The notes under the pieces: model-generated | What the model was told of the DNA's origin: nothing | What the model saw: the letters and a program-made list of their open reading frames with translations, nothing else | The model's database searches: none | Position numbers and translations under genes: made by a program | Assembly: GCA_017506865.1 (NCBI GenBank) | Contig: JAFCMP010000212.1 | Location: 186,001-250,000 of the forward strand | Reading direction: 5' to 3' | Source of the DNA: Tribonema minus | Taxonomy: Eukaryota > Sar > Xanthophyceae > Tribonematales > Tribonemataceae | DNA length: 64,000 nucleotides | Shown here: positions 24,691-35,473 of the stretch, one piece after another | Numbering within the stretch: position 1 is the first letter of the stretch | Layout of the letters: the number at the start of each line of letters is the position of its first letter

Positions 24691-25175
24691 TTATGATAGC
24701 CTAACAGTAAGAAATGCTTGGTAGATGATTGTGGCAAGCTTGCTAATAGACCAGCATCAGACTCTCAGACTGGTAACAAAGTGTATTGTAACAACCGAGT
24801 CAGCAGTGAGTGACATCGCTGAACAGCATCTCGCACACTGCAACAACCTTGTCTGCCTGCCTTTCCCCCTTTCATCATGATGATCTAATTGACCAATTTG
24901 AAGTTGAACTCCTCAGGCTGATACTGTGGTAACACCCACTGGCAGATGATCTTGGCAACGTTGCTATCTGATATCATGATGATCTTACTGACCAACTTGG
25001 GGTTGAACTCCTCAGCCTGATACTATGGCAATGCCCACTGGCAGATAATCGTGGCAAGATAGCCTATCAGACTCTGGCAACAAAATGCATTGTGATAATA
25101 ATTGATTCAGAAGTGAATGACATTGCCGAGCGGCATCTCAAACATTGCAATAACCTTGTCCACCTGCGTTTTCCC
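24690..25175. repeat. Degenerate tandem duplication
   Basis: A block with GTTGAACTCCTCAGSCTGATA then CCACTGGCAGAT occurs twice about 98 bp apart (24.88-24.96 and 24.98-25.06 kb). An outer block containing CAACAAAATG/GTAACAAAGTG and CCTTGTCYRCCTGC recurs about 280 bp apart (24.77-24.87 and 25.06-25.17 kb). No coding content. Confidence 0.7.
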
Positions 25176-25179
25176 CACT

Positions 25180-25975
25180 TTAATTGTGCCATGTGTATAT
25201 TTCGAGTTGCTCGTCAAGTTCTGAGCAGTCAAAGCTGAATGTGCGCTTAAGCAGCTCTCACCTCCACCGCGTTTGATTAAAAGCAGCGGTACTGTATGCG
25301 ACTTCAAATGTCCAAGCTGCCATGCATGTCACTGACCAGGTATGAGCCAAGCAAGTGGGAGCAGGAGTGGATGGGGCATATCACTGAGTGGAGTGACCCT
25401 GGGACAGGGGACATGCTGTGCTTGAAGATGCGGGAGCAAGAAGTGCATGTGAGGGCATGGGATGAGGGAGCTCTGATGTCGCAGCGGGATGGATGCGGAG
25501 CACTGGATTCGCGATTGCGTGACACCTCTGTCTTCTCGAGGTACACACCTATCATTCAAATTTTCTCAAGTACTACCAAGTACTACCCATTGGACATTAC
25601 ACTCCTGTGAGGAACGCAATGCCATGCAGAGTACTAAATTTGCACTTGACAATGTGTGGCGAGCTTGTCACATGGTCATCAAGACATACACGACTCAAGG
25701 TGTAGCTTGGGTGACGCTCAGACTGGACAGGTATACATCTTGCAGTCAAGCAGAATGCATACCCGGTCAATCTGCTTTGGACATTAGAATATGGCCTCCT
25801 CTGAGGGACATTTGAACACCCTTGCAAAGACAGTGTTGTAGATTTTGAGTTGTCAGCTTGGCAGAAGATGCCCAGCTAGATATACAGACATCATGATCAT
25901 GGCGAATCAGATTGTCCGGAAGTGTGCAGCACCACTCAGTCTGGCAGTTTACTGTCAAAAATGCAAGTCTACTTT
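25180..25975. other. Spacer, no gene supported
   Basis: A 104-codon plus-strand frame (25296-25610) and overlapping minus-strand frames lack motifs. Confidence 0.4.
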
Positions 25976-26309
25976 ACATCCATTCTTGCTCTGGGCGCAA
26001 AAAGAAACAGATGATTGATATCAGAGCTTATAGTACGTGATCTATGTGGCATGCAATCTGAAGTGTCTCAATAACAACCACTTCTAAACGACATCGCCAA
26101 AACGCATTTCTCCCCCCCCCACTACATCCTCGTCAATCTGTCCGCCCCCTTAGACTCTGCCGTGTGTGTCATCACATGCAACGAGTACGCCATGTGGAGC
26201 GCTGCCGAGAGAGCTGAGCGTATGCGTGCCAGTGCTATGCCATCTAATGCTAGAGTAGTACTGACTGCTCCAGAAACTGACATCCTGCTTACGTCCTCCG
26301 TAATTGTAC
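25976..26309 (-). mobile_element. Old family-1 non-LTR copy (copy g), outer layer of a nest
   Basis: Diverged but collinear with the 3' part of copies b and f: the TCTGGGCGC block near the 3' tip, a C10 run at about 26.11 kb, and the codons for ARIRSALSAALHMAYS. It is cut at 26309 by a family-2 insertion at a GTAC. Confidence 0.75.
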
Positions 26310-26678
26310 TTGTGGACTGGTATTCGTATACGCCCAAGAGAGGCCAGGTTGCCTATGCAATCGAAAAGTTTGCGTCAACGCTGCAGCCTAGTCTGCACCT
26401 CGCCCTACGAGCTTAGATACCGGCGCTGCTACACAGCCCAGCATTTGTGCTCCGCGTGTGTATGCCATGATGCGCTCCGCCATCTCCCGCGCCAACTTGA
26501 AATTGAACGATGCTCAGCTCAATGAGGATCTGACGCTTAGCTAGCCCGGCCTTGCGCAACACATCTGCCTTCCTCCCTCCTGAGCACAGTGCTGAGTGCA
26601 CTGCCAACTCCTTGACAAACAGTCTTGTCTGCTTGCCCAGCCATCCGTACGACTCCTGCACGAATGGCACGACTGTAC
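26310..26678 (-). mobile_element. Family-2 non-LTR 3' end nested in copy g
   Basis: The minus-strand translation reads VPFVQESYGWLGKQTRLFVK, then RKADVLRKAGLAKRQ, homologous to the copy at 33.1-33.3 kb. This region corresponds to the end of the endonuclease domain in family 1. The 3' junction abuts GTAC (26306-26309). Compared with the 33-kb copy it carries 10 extra bases around TTCAAGTTG (complement at 26493-26501) that shift the frame. Confidence 0.8.
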
Positions 26679-26745
26679 TTCTTATTAATTCTCGCTCAGG
26701 GCGCGAAAAAGCCCAGATGATTGGCATCTAGCTGTAATTCAAGCA
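26679..26745 (-). mobile_element. Ultra-short family-1 3'-end insertion (copy c), inner layer of the nest
   Basis: Only the last ~60 bp of family 1 (in the minus sense AGCTAGATGCCAATC, then TTTTTCGCGCCCTGAGCGAG) are present. They insert directly at a GTAC (26675-26678) inside the family-2 copy. GTAC recurs at 26746-26749. An accidental 104-codon frame begins inside it. Confidence 0.75.
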
Positions 26746-26749
26746 GTAC

Positions 26750-27900
26750 ATTCCTTTGTCGTTATGAGACCTCTGTGTAAAACTTTGTGTAACCATGATC
26801 CTGAATTGTTGAAAGTTCCAAATGGGGTTGACCACCTGTGTGCGCACGCAGTAGAGACTCTCGGAATTGTGCATGCCACGAATGCAGTGCACACTACTTA
26901 GGGGATTGTTTCACGTTGCGCACGAACACTGTCAGGTTGGACACTGGAGCACAGTGTCGATCATGGTGATAGCCCAGCATGTGACCCCTGCGTGTTTGTG
27001 TGCTACAACCTGACAGTGCGCATGGGTCGGCTTACCATGTTTGACACGACCAATCCCCAAAGTCCACCGGTGCAGATCAGCAGTGTTGAATGTCGTTGCT
27101 TGGCACTCATCGAAGAGCAAGTCTGAAGATTGCTGATGATAATCTTGTACCCACAATTTACTGAATTGGATGCAATTGAAGAAAAAACCAACTGCATTTC
27201 AGGTGTTTTGAAGTACTAAAGTGAGGGCATAGCGTCCGCCACAGCCCGAACTGAAGCTGCTAACTCGACACTAGTGATGCTGAAGTTCATTGCTTGGCAC
27301 ACGTTGAACTTCGGCGACGCTCGAGACTCAAGATTGCTGATAATCATCGCAGACACACAATTCACCAATGCCATTGACGGAAAAAGTACAGAGTCGTACA
27401 CACACCAACATGCATTGTAATGTTTGCTCAACACGTGGGCGCACAGTGTTCAGGGCTAAGTGTATAGCTGCCGCAGCGGTGCCTATGCGCAGATATCTTC
27501 TATAGTATGTTGCATTTTGCTGATTTAAACTTGCACGCACAGTGCCTCTGGATTGCCGTTGAAGTCACTGTGTAACAAGGTGAAACCCAGTCTGCTCATG
27601 CAGCCACCCCATCGATTAGCCCAGTGACATGGCGACAGAAGCAATTCGCGCTCATCCCCATGATGATGTGTAGCTCATCATAAATACAATCACGAGTGAC
27701 CGAGGTACATCAATGGCATGCTGCTGCTGCAGTGCACGCGTTGGTACACGTTTTGAGTGGTGCAGGATTATGTGGATGCTGAAGTCACACTCTGAGTCAT
27801 TTTGCTGGCACAGCTTGCCCTGTCGTGGACACTAAGAGCCAGAAGAGAATCAGATGCCTGGAGTCAATGTGCTCATCGTCCAAACCTGTACACATTTCAG
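26750..27900. other. Spacer with a short internal duplication
   Basis: No gene supported. Two similar blocks (TGTTTGACACG.. near 27.04 kb and CTAGTGATGCTGAAGTTC near 27.27 kb) share CATTGCTTGGCAC, AAGATTGCTGATAAT and ACACACAAT-like words about 210 bp apart, a diverged tandem duplication. Confidence 0.35.
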
Positions 27901-27909
27901 TTGCGCAGT

Positions 27910-30900
27910 ATGGGACAGTGCCATGATGGTGGAACATGCATGATCTATGCACAGCACTTGTCTGAAGCTGTGCCCTTGATGCACTCTGAGGTCCTCTGTG
28001 AAACCACTTTTAGTAAGGAGCATAACATGACCACAACGCCATGCCCTCCTGTCATTGCACGCAGATTTGTATACCGTGACACATGCACCGGGAAAGAGGC
28101 GAGCATGGCCATTGAACCCTTGGCAGGCCTCACCAGGCACCCGCGGGCCGTCTGCTACACGACGGACGTGCTGACGGATAGAGGATATCTGGTTTTGGGC
28201 AGGACGAGCCCCATGTGCAAGACGCATATGGCAGAGCCCGCAGCACTCAGCATGGTGAGTGGTATCACTTGATGGGCTTTTTGTACTTTAAAGAAGTATA
28301 CTTTGGTTTGATCTGCTTCTGAATCAGGGCACTCATGGTATGTACAGCCATTATGATGGACCACGGGTAGTGCGGGCCTCCACCATTTTCTTGGTTCACT
28401 AGGAAAACAGGTTACATATCTCCAACTGATATTTGCTCAGGAACCTGATGTTGGCAGGTGTACAAGGTAATTGCGTGAGTATATCATGTAGCATCAATGA
28501 TTGCCTGCACCACATTCAACCAGGCACTGTCATCAAGGCTACAACTGCCCTTCAAGTTGGAAGGTCCTGCATTGATGGCCTTATTCCTTGTCGTGTCCCC
28601 AGCGCTACGCCTGCGTCTAGCGACATCAAAGGCATTGATGTCAAAATGCATGCATCAAATTACAGCTAGTCTACTGGAATCAATGCAGGGGGTCAGACAG
28701 CCGAGACGCCTACCCGTGATCGAATTTGTAATTGCCGACATAGGCTTTGACCAGGGCTATGCTCAGTACGTTCAATAAGGTACTACTAGTAGTGGAGTGC
28801 TCTTCAATTGGTGCTGATTGCATGCGGCCCTTATGGCATGGCACGTGTGCAACGGTCACGCCCAGCAATGTGTCTTGTTAACCCCACAGAGACGTGTATT
28901 GCAACAAACTCAATACAACTTGCAATTTTTTTACTTCTATTAATTTGAAATTTAGTGTAATGGTTGCAAGATTCACATTCTGGTAAAACTAGAACTACTT
29001 GTGGTAGCTTAGCTTATTGTAGCTCTGATTGTGTTAGCTTGTTGAAACCCTTATGACTGGAATGAGGGCCACCATCTCTGCAGCAGCATGGGTTCCATGA
29101 TGCGTGCTGAAAATGCAACCTCATTGTTTCTTGCAAGCTCAGTGTCAGCAGCGTTGAGACAGACACTCGAAGAATGAATTAAAGTCTCACTTCGTATGTG
29201 ACCAAAAGCTTCCCATCACTTGGCAAAGGCATGGCACTTCTCATGCTGCACGCTGCAATTTCTGATACTGTACAGAAAATGGTAAGGTACGCTGCCTACA
29301 AGAAGTCTCACAATATGGAACTTCGCTGCAGGCTGTGGCAAACCAGAGAGTCCTGCTGTTTGACATGGGTGCCTCGTTGTTTTCGAGCGGGTACGGCGGT
29401 GCCAGCCAGCAGTGGTTTGTTGACACGCTGAAGCTGCATGGTGTAAGTCGGCTCGAATACTGGGGGTGGGAGGCACACACGGAGGATCCAACGGCAGTGT
29501 GGGCGGAGGTGAGGCATCACAATGAGTATGACGTTTGAGTGTAGAGTAATACCGGCGTACGCACGTGCCAGGGGGCTGAATTGATTGTGCTTACAAACAA
29601 GGTTGCGCACATAGCGTATGTGAAGCCCAATGGGCTGCACTGCTTCTCTAACTTGAAGGCGTCATCAGCACTATAGTATGCTTGCTGGCAGATAATGATT
29701 GCAAAGTGGACAACCCCTACTGTAGTGATGGGCGGCCCGTGGCACGTCATTAACCTACGTGCAGTACGCTGATGTGTGCCTCACAGTGGGTGACAACTGA
29801 GCTTAACCGGGGACAGGCCATGCAGGTACAGCCTCTGGAGCCCATGTTTCAAGAAGCTTTGATGTTGCAGCACGCGAGAGTGGAACGCGTGTATGGAAGG
29901 TGTTAGATGTCATCGTTTTCTGCACTGCAGGCGCGCAGCATTGTTGCAATAAAAGAATAACTATCACATCACAAAAGTACACCGTTACTGGTTGCTGACT
30001 GCATGCAGAGCATGGTTGTTGCATGCTAGAAATGTTTGAGCGCTTGTGCACACACAGCCAATGACACTTGCACTTCAATGCACCGCCACATGTACTGGCT
30101 GTACTTCTGTGCACAATGTGGCATAACGGGCCTCAGAGGCCAAGGCAATCTGCTCACTGACAGCCTCGCTGTCGCAAACGGGTCCATATGCCTTGTTTAG
30201 GAATACTGAGGTTTCATCCTGAAAGGACACTGCAGCGGCAGCAATGCCAGTCCCTGCTGGGTAAGCCGGATTGAAGTGCTTTGGCAGTGGTAGACTTGCC
30301 AATGGGCGCGCTAGTACCGTAGTGTCCGCTCTGCCAGACAGCGTAGGCATCAAGAAAAATGTGTGAGGATAGGGCAGACCTGATTTCAGCATGAGTAGGT
30401 ATCAGGTGCTGACAGAATATAATCAGAAGCTACTCAAGAGTCATCCGTACGCACAATTCTGTGTTTGTGCAAGTAACGCAGCTGATGCGCGATCAGGGAC
30501 AAGAACAAATACAACCATCATGATGTTCTATGATGCAGTGGGGCTTGAGAGCTATGCCGGTGCCACCTCTCCTGCTGGTTTGTGCAGATTCCAGGTGACC
30601 TGAAACCATTTTATCACTGGATGAACATACCAGCCATCCCCGATCATCTATCATCTGATAATCCCTGGAACTTCATCAAGGCGACTGCCAAGCGCACAGA
30701 TCATGTGTTTGTAAAGGTGCGTTCACCTTCTTGGAGGCTCTGGTGATTGGCAATGCCTGCCTAAAACTACACGGCAATTTTCTTAAGCGTCCACCCTTTG
30801 AATCGCATCCAGCTTCCCACGTGCTCTGTGTTCACGACACTTTGCAGACAGAACGCCCACCATGTCCACCGGGGTGGTTGCTCACAACAACATCATCATG

Positions 30901-31830
30901 TACTCTTTATTAATTCTCGCTCAGGGCGCGAAAAAGCCCAGATGATTGGCATCTAGCTGTAAGGAATCTACATGTCGTATGACAGTCTGAAAGTGTCGCA
31001 ACGACAACCACTCAAACGCCGCCGCCGCCAAATGGCATCTCGGGGTCCTCCCCTACGTCCTCCTCCATGTGCCCCCCCCCCCCTGGATTCTGCCATGTGT
31101 GTCATGACACGGCCATCATGTACCTCTTCAGACCTATTTCATTAAAGTATGGAAGCTATGCGCTTGCAGGCTGCTGGAAGACCACTTGTTTGAGTTTTGC
31201 ATTGCGTACCACCTGCAGTCACCATGCCATCAGTGATTGCACTTGTGCTATCTATTGTGGCAAATTAGAACTCACCTGGCCCAGTTTGTTGCAGACCTCT
31301 AGGGAGCCTGTTTTGTACCGTGTACCTCAAAGCAGTGTTTTGCGTCTCCTGCACAGAGAGGTGCATCGTTGCAGTGGGCCTAGTGGGCCGGGCTTCACCG
31401 CAGGCTCACTTTTAGTGTAGGAGGTGGGATAATCCAATCACAATAGGTAGTAAACAACAGGACTGGATGACTGCAAGTTTTAAATGGAAGAAAGCAGGGC
31501 CTGAAGTGGGAAAACAGGAGCTGTGCATTTTCCTCAACACTGCAGCTGACAGACTGACAAACAGCGGCAATGCCCAACTCCCCTTTGCCTTCCCCGCACA
31601 CACAGTTGGACATTGACAACAGCCCCATCGAGCTCGAATTCATGCAGCAGCTGCAGGCCGACCCGGAACTCCAGGTCCTCATCGACGAGATGTTTTTTGA
31701 GCATCATGTCAACGTCGAACCCATGAACCAGTACTGGAACACTCACAACGAGCCGATGAAGCTGAGAGACACATATGAGATCGTTGGCGGCCTTCGGCGC
31801 AGCGGCATGCGCTTCCACAGCTGGCCCTAG
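27910..31830 (+). CDS. KLDID-family protein (FkbM-methyltransferase-like), four exons recovered
   Basis: Exons are 27910-28254, 29332-29508, 30588-30716 and 31606-31830 (TAG stop). All joins are phase 0, with donors GTGAGT, GTGAGG and GTGCGT and CAG-type acceptors. The spliced product (about 291 aa from the first ATG) reads in order: MAIEPLAGLTRHPRAVC; VLLFDMGASLF, resembling the glycine-rich loop after strand 1 of a methyltransferase; EYWGWEAH; NPWNFIKA; VKLDIDNSPIE across the last junction; LIDEMFFEHHVNVEPM; and LRRSGMRFHSWP at the end. I recall this pattern from uncharacterised algal and protist proteins, distantly like FkbM methyltransferases, but the substrate is unknown. The 5' end is uncertain: an acceptor-like TTTCAG at 27895-27900 suggests an upstream exon. 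The last intron carries a non-LTR insertion. Confidence 0.7.
30904..31113 (-). mobile_element. Family-1 non-LTR insertion, 210 bp, 10-bp target duplication (copy d)
   Basis: Family-1 3' end flanked by perfect CATCATGTAC repeats (30894-30903 and 31114-31123), ending in GTAC. It includes a C12 run at 31072-31083. It sits in the last intron of the KLDID-family gene and leaves the exon borders intact. Confidence 0.95.
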
Positions 31831-32940
31831 CGCTATGGAGCTCTAGGATTTGTGACCATGACGCCGGAATGGGCAGGTTGTTGACACTATGGCTTGTGTA
31901 CCCTGGCAGTGACTGACCCAGTTGTCAATGCAGCGCTAGCACTGGTGGATTGACTGCATGGATCTAGCAGCACAATTAATTGCTGGGCTGGGCCTACTCA
32001 GTTGGCTGACCGGTCTGGCGTCACAATACATTGGCGCTTACAGAAACTTGGTGCTGCATTCCCGCCCCTGACATGTGCATTGCCCTGCGTAGACAATGGT
32101 GGTGCATGCCCGATTGGAGTTGAATCATCATGATACTCCTTTGATTACTTCGAAGTGTACGTATGGACTTGTATTTATAAAGGCCCAAGGGAGGCCGGGT
32201 TGCCTATGCTTCGAAGTGTACTTGTTTACTTGTGTTTTTCAGCATGCAGAAAACTTCATTGATGCAACAACTACTTCTATGATAGATGAAATGATTGCAT
32301 ATACACCGACAGGGCTGTAGTTTGCGGAGGCTGCAGCAGCTGGTCATTTGGTCCAGACTCAGAAGTTTTTGACGCATACAAGCTGTAAACTTTTAGTTTT
32401 CAATTTTGAAAATCAGGCCTAAAGTTTACTGTTTTTCCAGGCATGACTACTCTGTTAAAAAAACTGAGGACTCCCAAACCCGGCGAAATGCGACATGCCA
32501 TAATTCACTGTGTTTGCAACGGTGTGCAAGTGTCAAAGCACAGGTGCTCTAGCGGGTGTGGACAATGCAAACCACCATCAAATGTGGTTGCATGCTGTAT
32601 GACGTCGCGTATCATACCTTTGGTCAGCACCCGGGCCTTCTGCACCAGGGCCTTCGTTCTAAAACAAATTTCAAGCTTTTAAGGTACTGATGCAGACTCT
32701 GAGGTGATCATGAGTGCGATCAGCTGCCCAAGCCAGCACACACAGGGGCACAACGCAACACACACTGCCCACTGGCAATAGCGGTGCCTCCAGCGCATCT
32801 TGAGACAGCGCCATGTCTCTATTGTCCGCAATGAGAACGCTAGCGTTTTCAGGGGTATCGGGCGGGCACAGTCATTGACTCACTGGCAAAGTGTCTGCGC
32901 TTTAGCAGTGCATACCGTAACAAGGGAAGAGTGCTAGACA
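31831..32940. other. Intergenic, no gene supported
   Basis: Downstream of the KLDID-family gene. It contains only the 48-bp insertion described separately and short unremarkable frames. Confidence 0.4.
32161..32208 (-). mobile_element. 48-bp family-2 insertion with 13-bp target duplication
   Basis: A 48-bp piece of the family-2 3' tail (minus sense: CATAGGCAACCCGGCC, then CTTGGGCC) is bounded by perfect CTTCGAAGTGTAC repeats at 32148-32160 and 32209-32221. This is among the shortest non-LTR insertions one could still prove. Confidence 0.9.
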
Positions 32941-33450
32941 CAAGTGCGCGCGCACCCATGGCGAGCTTGTACCTGACAGGCACAACGCCTCGGACACGGA
33001 TGGCTATGCTGCTGGGGTGGGGGAGGACGCGAAGGTCCAGCACCACACCGGCACCTTGACGTCATCTTGGGCCTTTGTGCTTTTTGTGCAGGAGTCATAC
33101 GGACGGCTGGACAAGCAGACAAGACTTTTTGTCAAGGAGTTGGCAACGCACTCAGCACTGTGCTCAGGGGGGGGGGGGCAGATGTGTTGCGCAAGGCCGG
33201 GCTAGCTAAGCGTCAGATCGTCATAGAGATGAGCATGTCGCTGGCGCGGGAGTTGGCGGAGCGCGTCATGGCGTACACACGCGGAGCGCGAATGCTGGGC
33301 TGTGTTGCAGCACCAGTATCCATTGGCAAGCTCCTAGCCTGAGGGCGCAGTGCAGACTAGGTAGGCTGCTGCGTTGACGCAAAGTTTTTGATTGCATACT
33401 ATAGTAGACAACCCGGCCTCCCTTGGGCCTTTATGAAAACAAGTCCATAA
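32940..33450 (+). mobile_element. Family-2 non-LTR 3' end, 5' truncated
   Basis: Frames over 32.95-33.34 kb read SSWAFVLFVQESYGRL, then KQTRLFVKELATHSAL, then (after a frameshift at a G-run near 33170) DVLRKAGLAKRQIVIEMSM and ending in TGA at 33342. The 3' UTR ends AAGTCCATAA directly before GTAC (33451-33454). It is homologous to the tail of the restriction-like endonuclease domain of family 1. The 5' end is not defined. Confidence 0.7.
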
Positions 33451-33454
33451 GTAC

Positions 33455-35051
33455 AACATAAAAAGTACAAACATCAAAGCTGAGCATTGGCAAAACAGCA
33501 TTCACAGCCACGACAATCAAGCAGGACCTGGTTCCAACTTGAATAAGTCTGAGAGTCTTGGAGAAATTTGAGCAGCCAGAGGTGTCCTGGACAGATGCGT
33601 GTCAGCAGAGCACCAGCGCATTCAAAGTTTGGCGCATATGCTGCCAGTCATGTATACACTGTCAGCAATGAATGCCATGGTACTGTACAGCATCAGTACT
33701 GATAGCCTAGGTTGACCGTAGCGATGTGACATCATGATGGCGCTTGCATATACCGTAGACTTGCTATACTTCAAAGCAGTTGACGAATCCAGAGTTGATT
33801 TTCTCGTGGTCACGGTGTAACGGTAAGTTTCCATCATGTGATTCATCGTATATGATTCGCTTATGCAGGGGAGCACATATCAGTCAGTGCCCTGCATGAT
33901 GTCAGTAAGTCGAAGAAAATGAAGCTGTTGCGTACTTTTTATTAATTCTCGCTCAGGGCGCGAAAAAGCCCAGATGATTGGCATCTAGCTGTAAGGAATC
34001 TACATGTCGTATGACAGTCTGAAAGTGTCGCAACGACAACCACTCAAACGCCGCCGCCGCCAAATGGCGTACCACCGTGACATAGGTTTCTTATGATTCT
34101 TGACAAATGCGTACCCCAGCTCACATCAATCCATGGTAATGTATGGTCCCGCCCCAAACACGAAAGCAAGCTCATGATGTATACAGCACAAGTGCCGGCA
34201 ACTGCACTACGCACTATTCACGAGTCGTGTACAGGCCACCCCGAGCTCACAAGCAATGTGAGGTTCAGCCATGAATGTGACCTACCTAACTTGGCTCTTC
34301 ATCAACAACGCAGCTGTTCAGCATGCCCTCATTATGATACAAGAGAACGAAAGCTAACACGCAGTTGCCGAATTCCTCCCACCTCAACTTGAAAGATGTG
34401 ACTCTCCGCGCAGTTCTAATCTTCGGAGTACACAAATTGTATGGATTTTAAAAGAGTGAAATTCGTTAAACCCGCCTTTCTGCATCATGCAGGAAAAGGT
34501 AAATGTGACTCTCCGCGCACGGAACAGTAAGTAAGTCGCCAGACACCACCAGCACGGCGCTGATACAGATACGACAGGTGCGCACTCGCTCAGGTCATAA
34601 ATTGCTGATGGTGCTGTCGCCCAGTGTCTTTGTGCACCACTTTGGTGCAGTGTTCGCCGCTACAGTAAGTTTTGGTTCTCCTGAGGCTGCAGTGTCTCAT
34701 GACGGCTGCAGTGTCCGACCCGATTATCCTCGTCGCTTTAAGTGTGGACATGTCGCCGTGCTTGCAATGCTTATTCGCTATCCGCATCGCATCGCATCAT
34801 CTTGTCGCATCGCCAGTGCAGCATTCAGCGTCGCTTTTTCGCATAATAGTGTCCAATGGGATTCGCGGACTCTGTGACTGAGTGACAGGCGTATCTTGAA
34901 TGTGGCAGTTTCCAGTTGTCAGCCCCAGTAGCACATGCTACAAGCTCCCAGCACGTCCACTTTGACTCATGATCAAACCACCTGTGCCTAATTATGTGCC
35001 CACGCCATCAGTCACAGCCTGTCTCTATGTATTCCTCCACATGGTGCAGCA
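33455..35051. other. Spacer between family-2 copy and Fanzor-like gene
   Basis: Apart from copy e, no gene is supported. The phrase ATGTGACTCTCCGCGCA occurs twice, about 107 bp apart (34.40 and 34.50 kb). CAACTTGAA motifs lie at 33535 and 34385. Confidence 0.4.
33936..34066 (-). mobile_element. Family-1 non-LTR insertion, 131 bp, 6-bp target duplication (copy e)
   Basis: Family-1 3' UTR only. It is flanked by GCGTAC at 33930-33935 and 34067-34072, again ending in GTAC. It is truncated at the GCCGCCGCCAAATG block shared with copies b, d and f. Confidence 0.9.
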
Positions 35052-35161
35052 ATGGCGGACCTGGTCGAGAGGCTCATCAACAGGTTCAGGCAGGCGGCGG
35101 TGACTTCTGCCCAGGGGCACGAGCCCTCACACACACGCCGGCTGCACGAGACTCTGTTGCG

Positions 35162-35473
35162 TGTCGGAATATCATGCTCTCATGTAACCGCAGAGTCGTG
35201 TAACTGCAAGGACATGTAACTGCAGGGGCGTGACTGGAGCAGGTTGCACGAGCAGGTTACACCTACTCGTGCCATGCATAAGACTCGTCGCTTGGACTGC
35301 TCACTACATAGCTGGCTCTATCGTGCCAGCTCTATTCACGACCTCGACATTATACTCAATATTCACTTCACCTTAGCACGGTCCTCCAGCCGGAGTCTCT
35401 CTTCCTCCCTGCTGCCTTGCTACCTGGCTTGGCATCTAGTCATGGAACTCTAGCTGAGTCGTCATTTCCGACA
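35162..35473. mobile_element. Solo LTR inside Fanzor exon 1, 5-bp target duplication
   Basis: It starts TGTCGGAATATC and ends ATTTCCGACA (inverted TGTCGGAA/TTCCGACA termini). It is flanked by TTGCG at 35157-35161 and 35474-35478. Skipping the LTR and one TTGCG leaves the exon-1 reading frame uninterrupted, which supports recent insertion into a coding exon followed by LTR-LTR recombination. It shares AATATTCACTTC with the solo LTR at 49.9 kb. Confidence 0.9.

Noticed and set aside
29198..29281. Small extra exon of the KLDID-family gene (frame ending before GTAAGG at 29.28 kb)
   Set aside because: Direct joining of 28254 to 29332 already keeps phase and the expected order of conserved blocks; the extra segment has no family resemblance.
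32161..32221. Initially read as a plain short direct repeat
   Set aside because: Comparison with 33.4 and 16.5 kb shows the enclosed 48 bp are a family-2 3' tail, so it is an insertion with target duplication.
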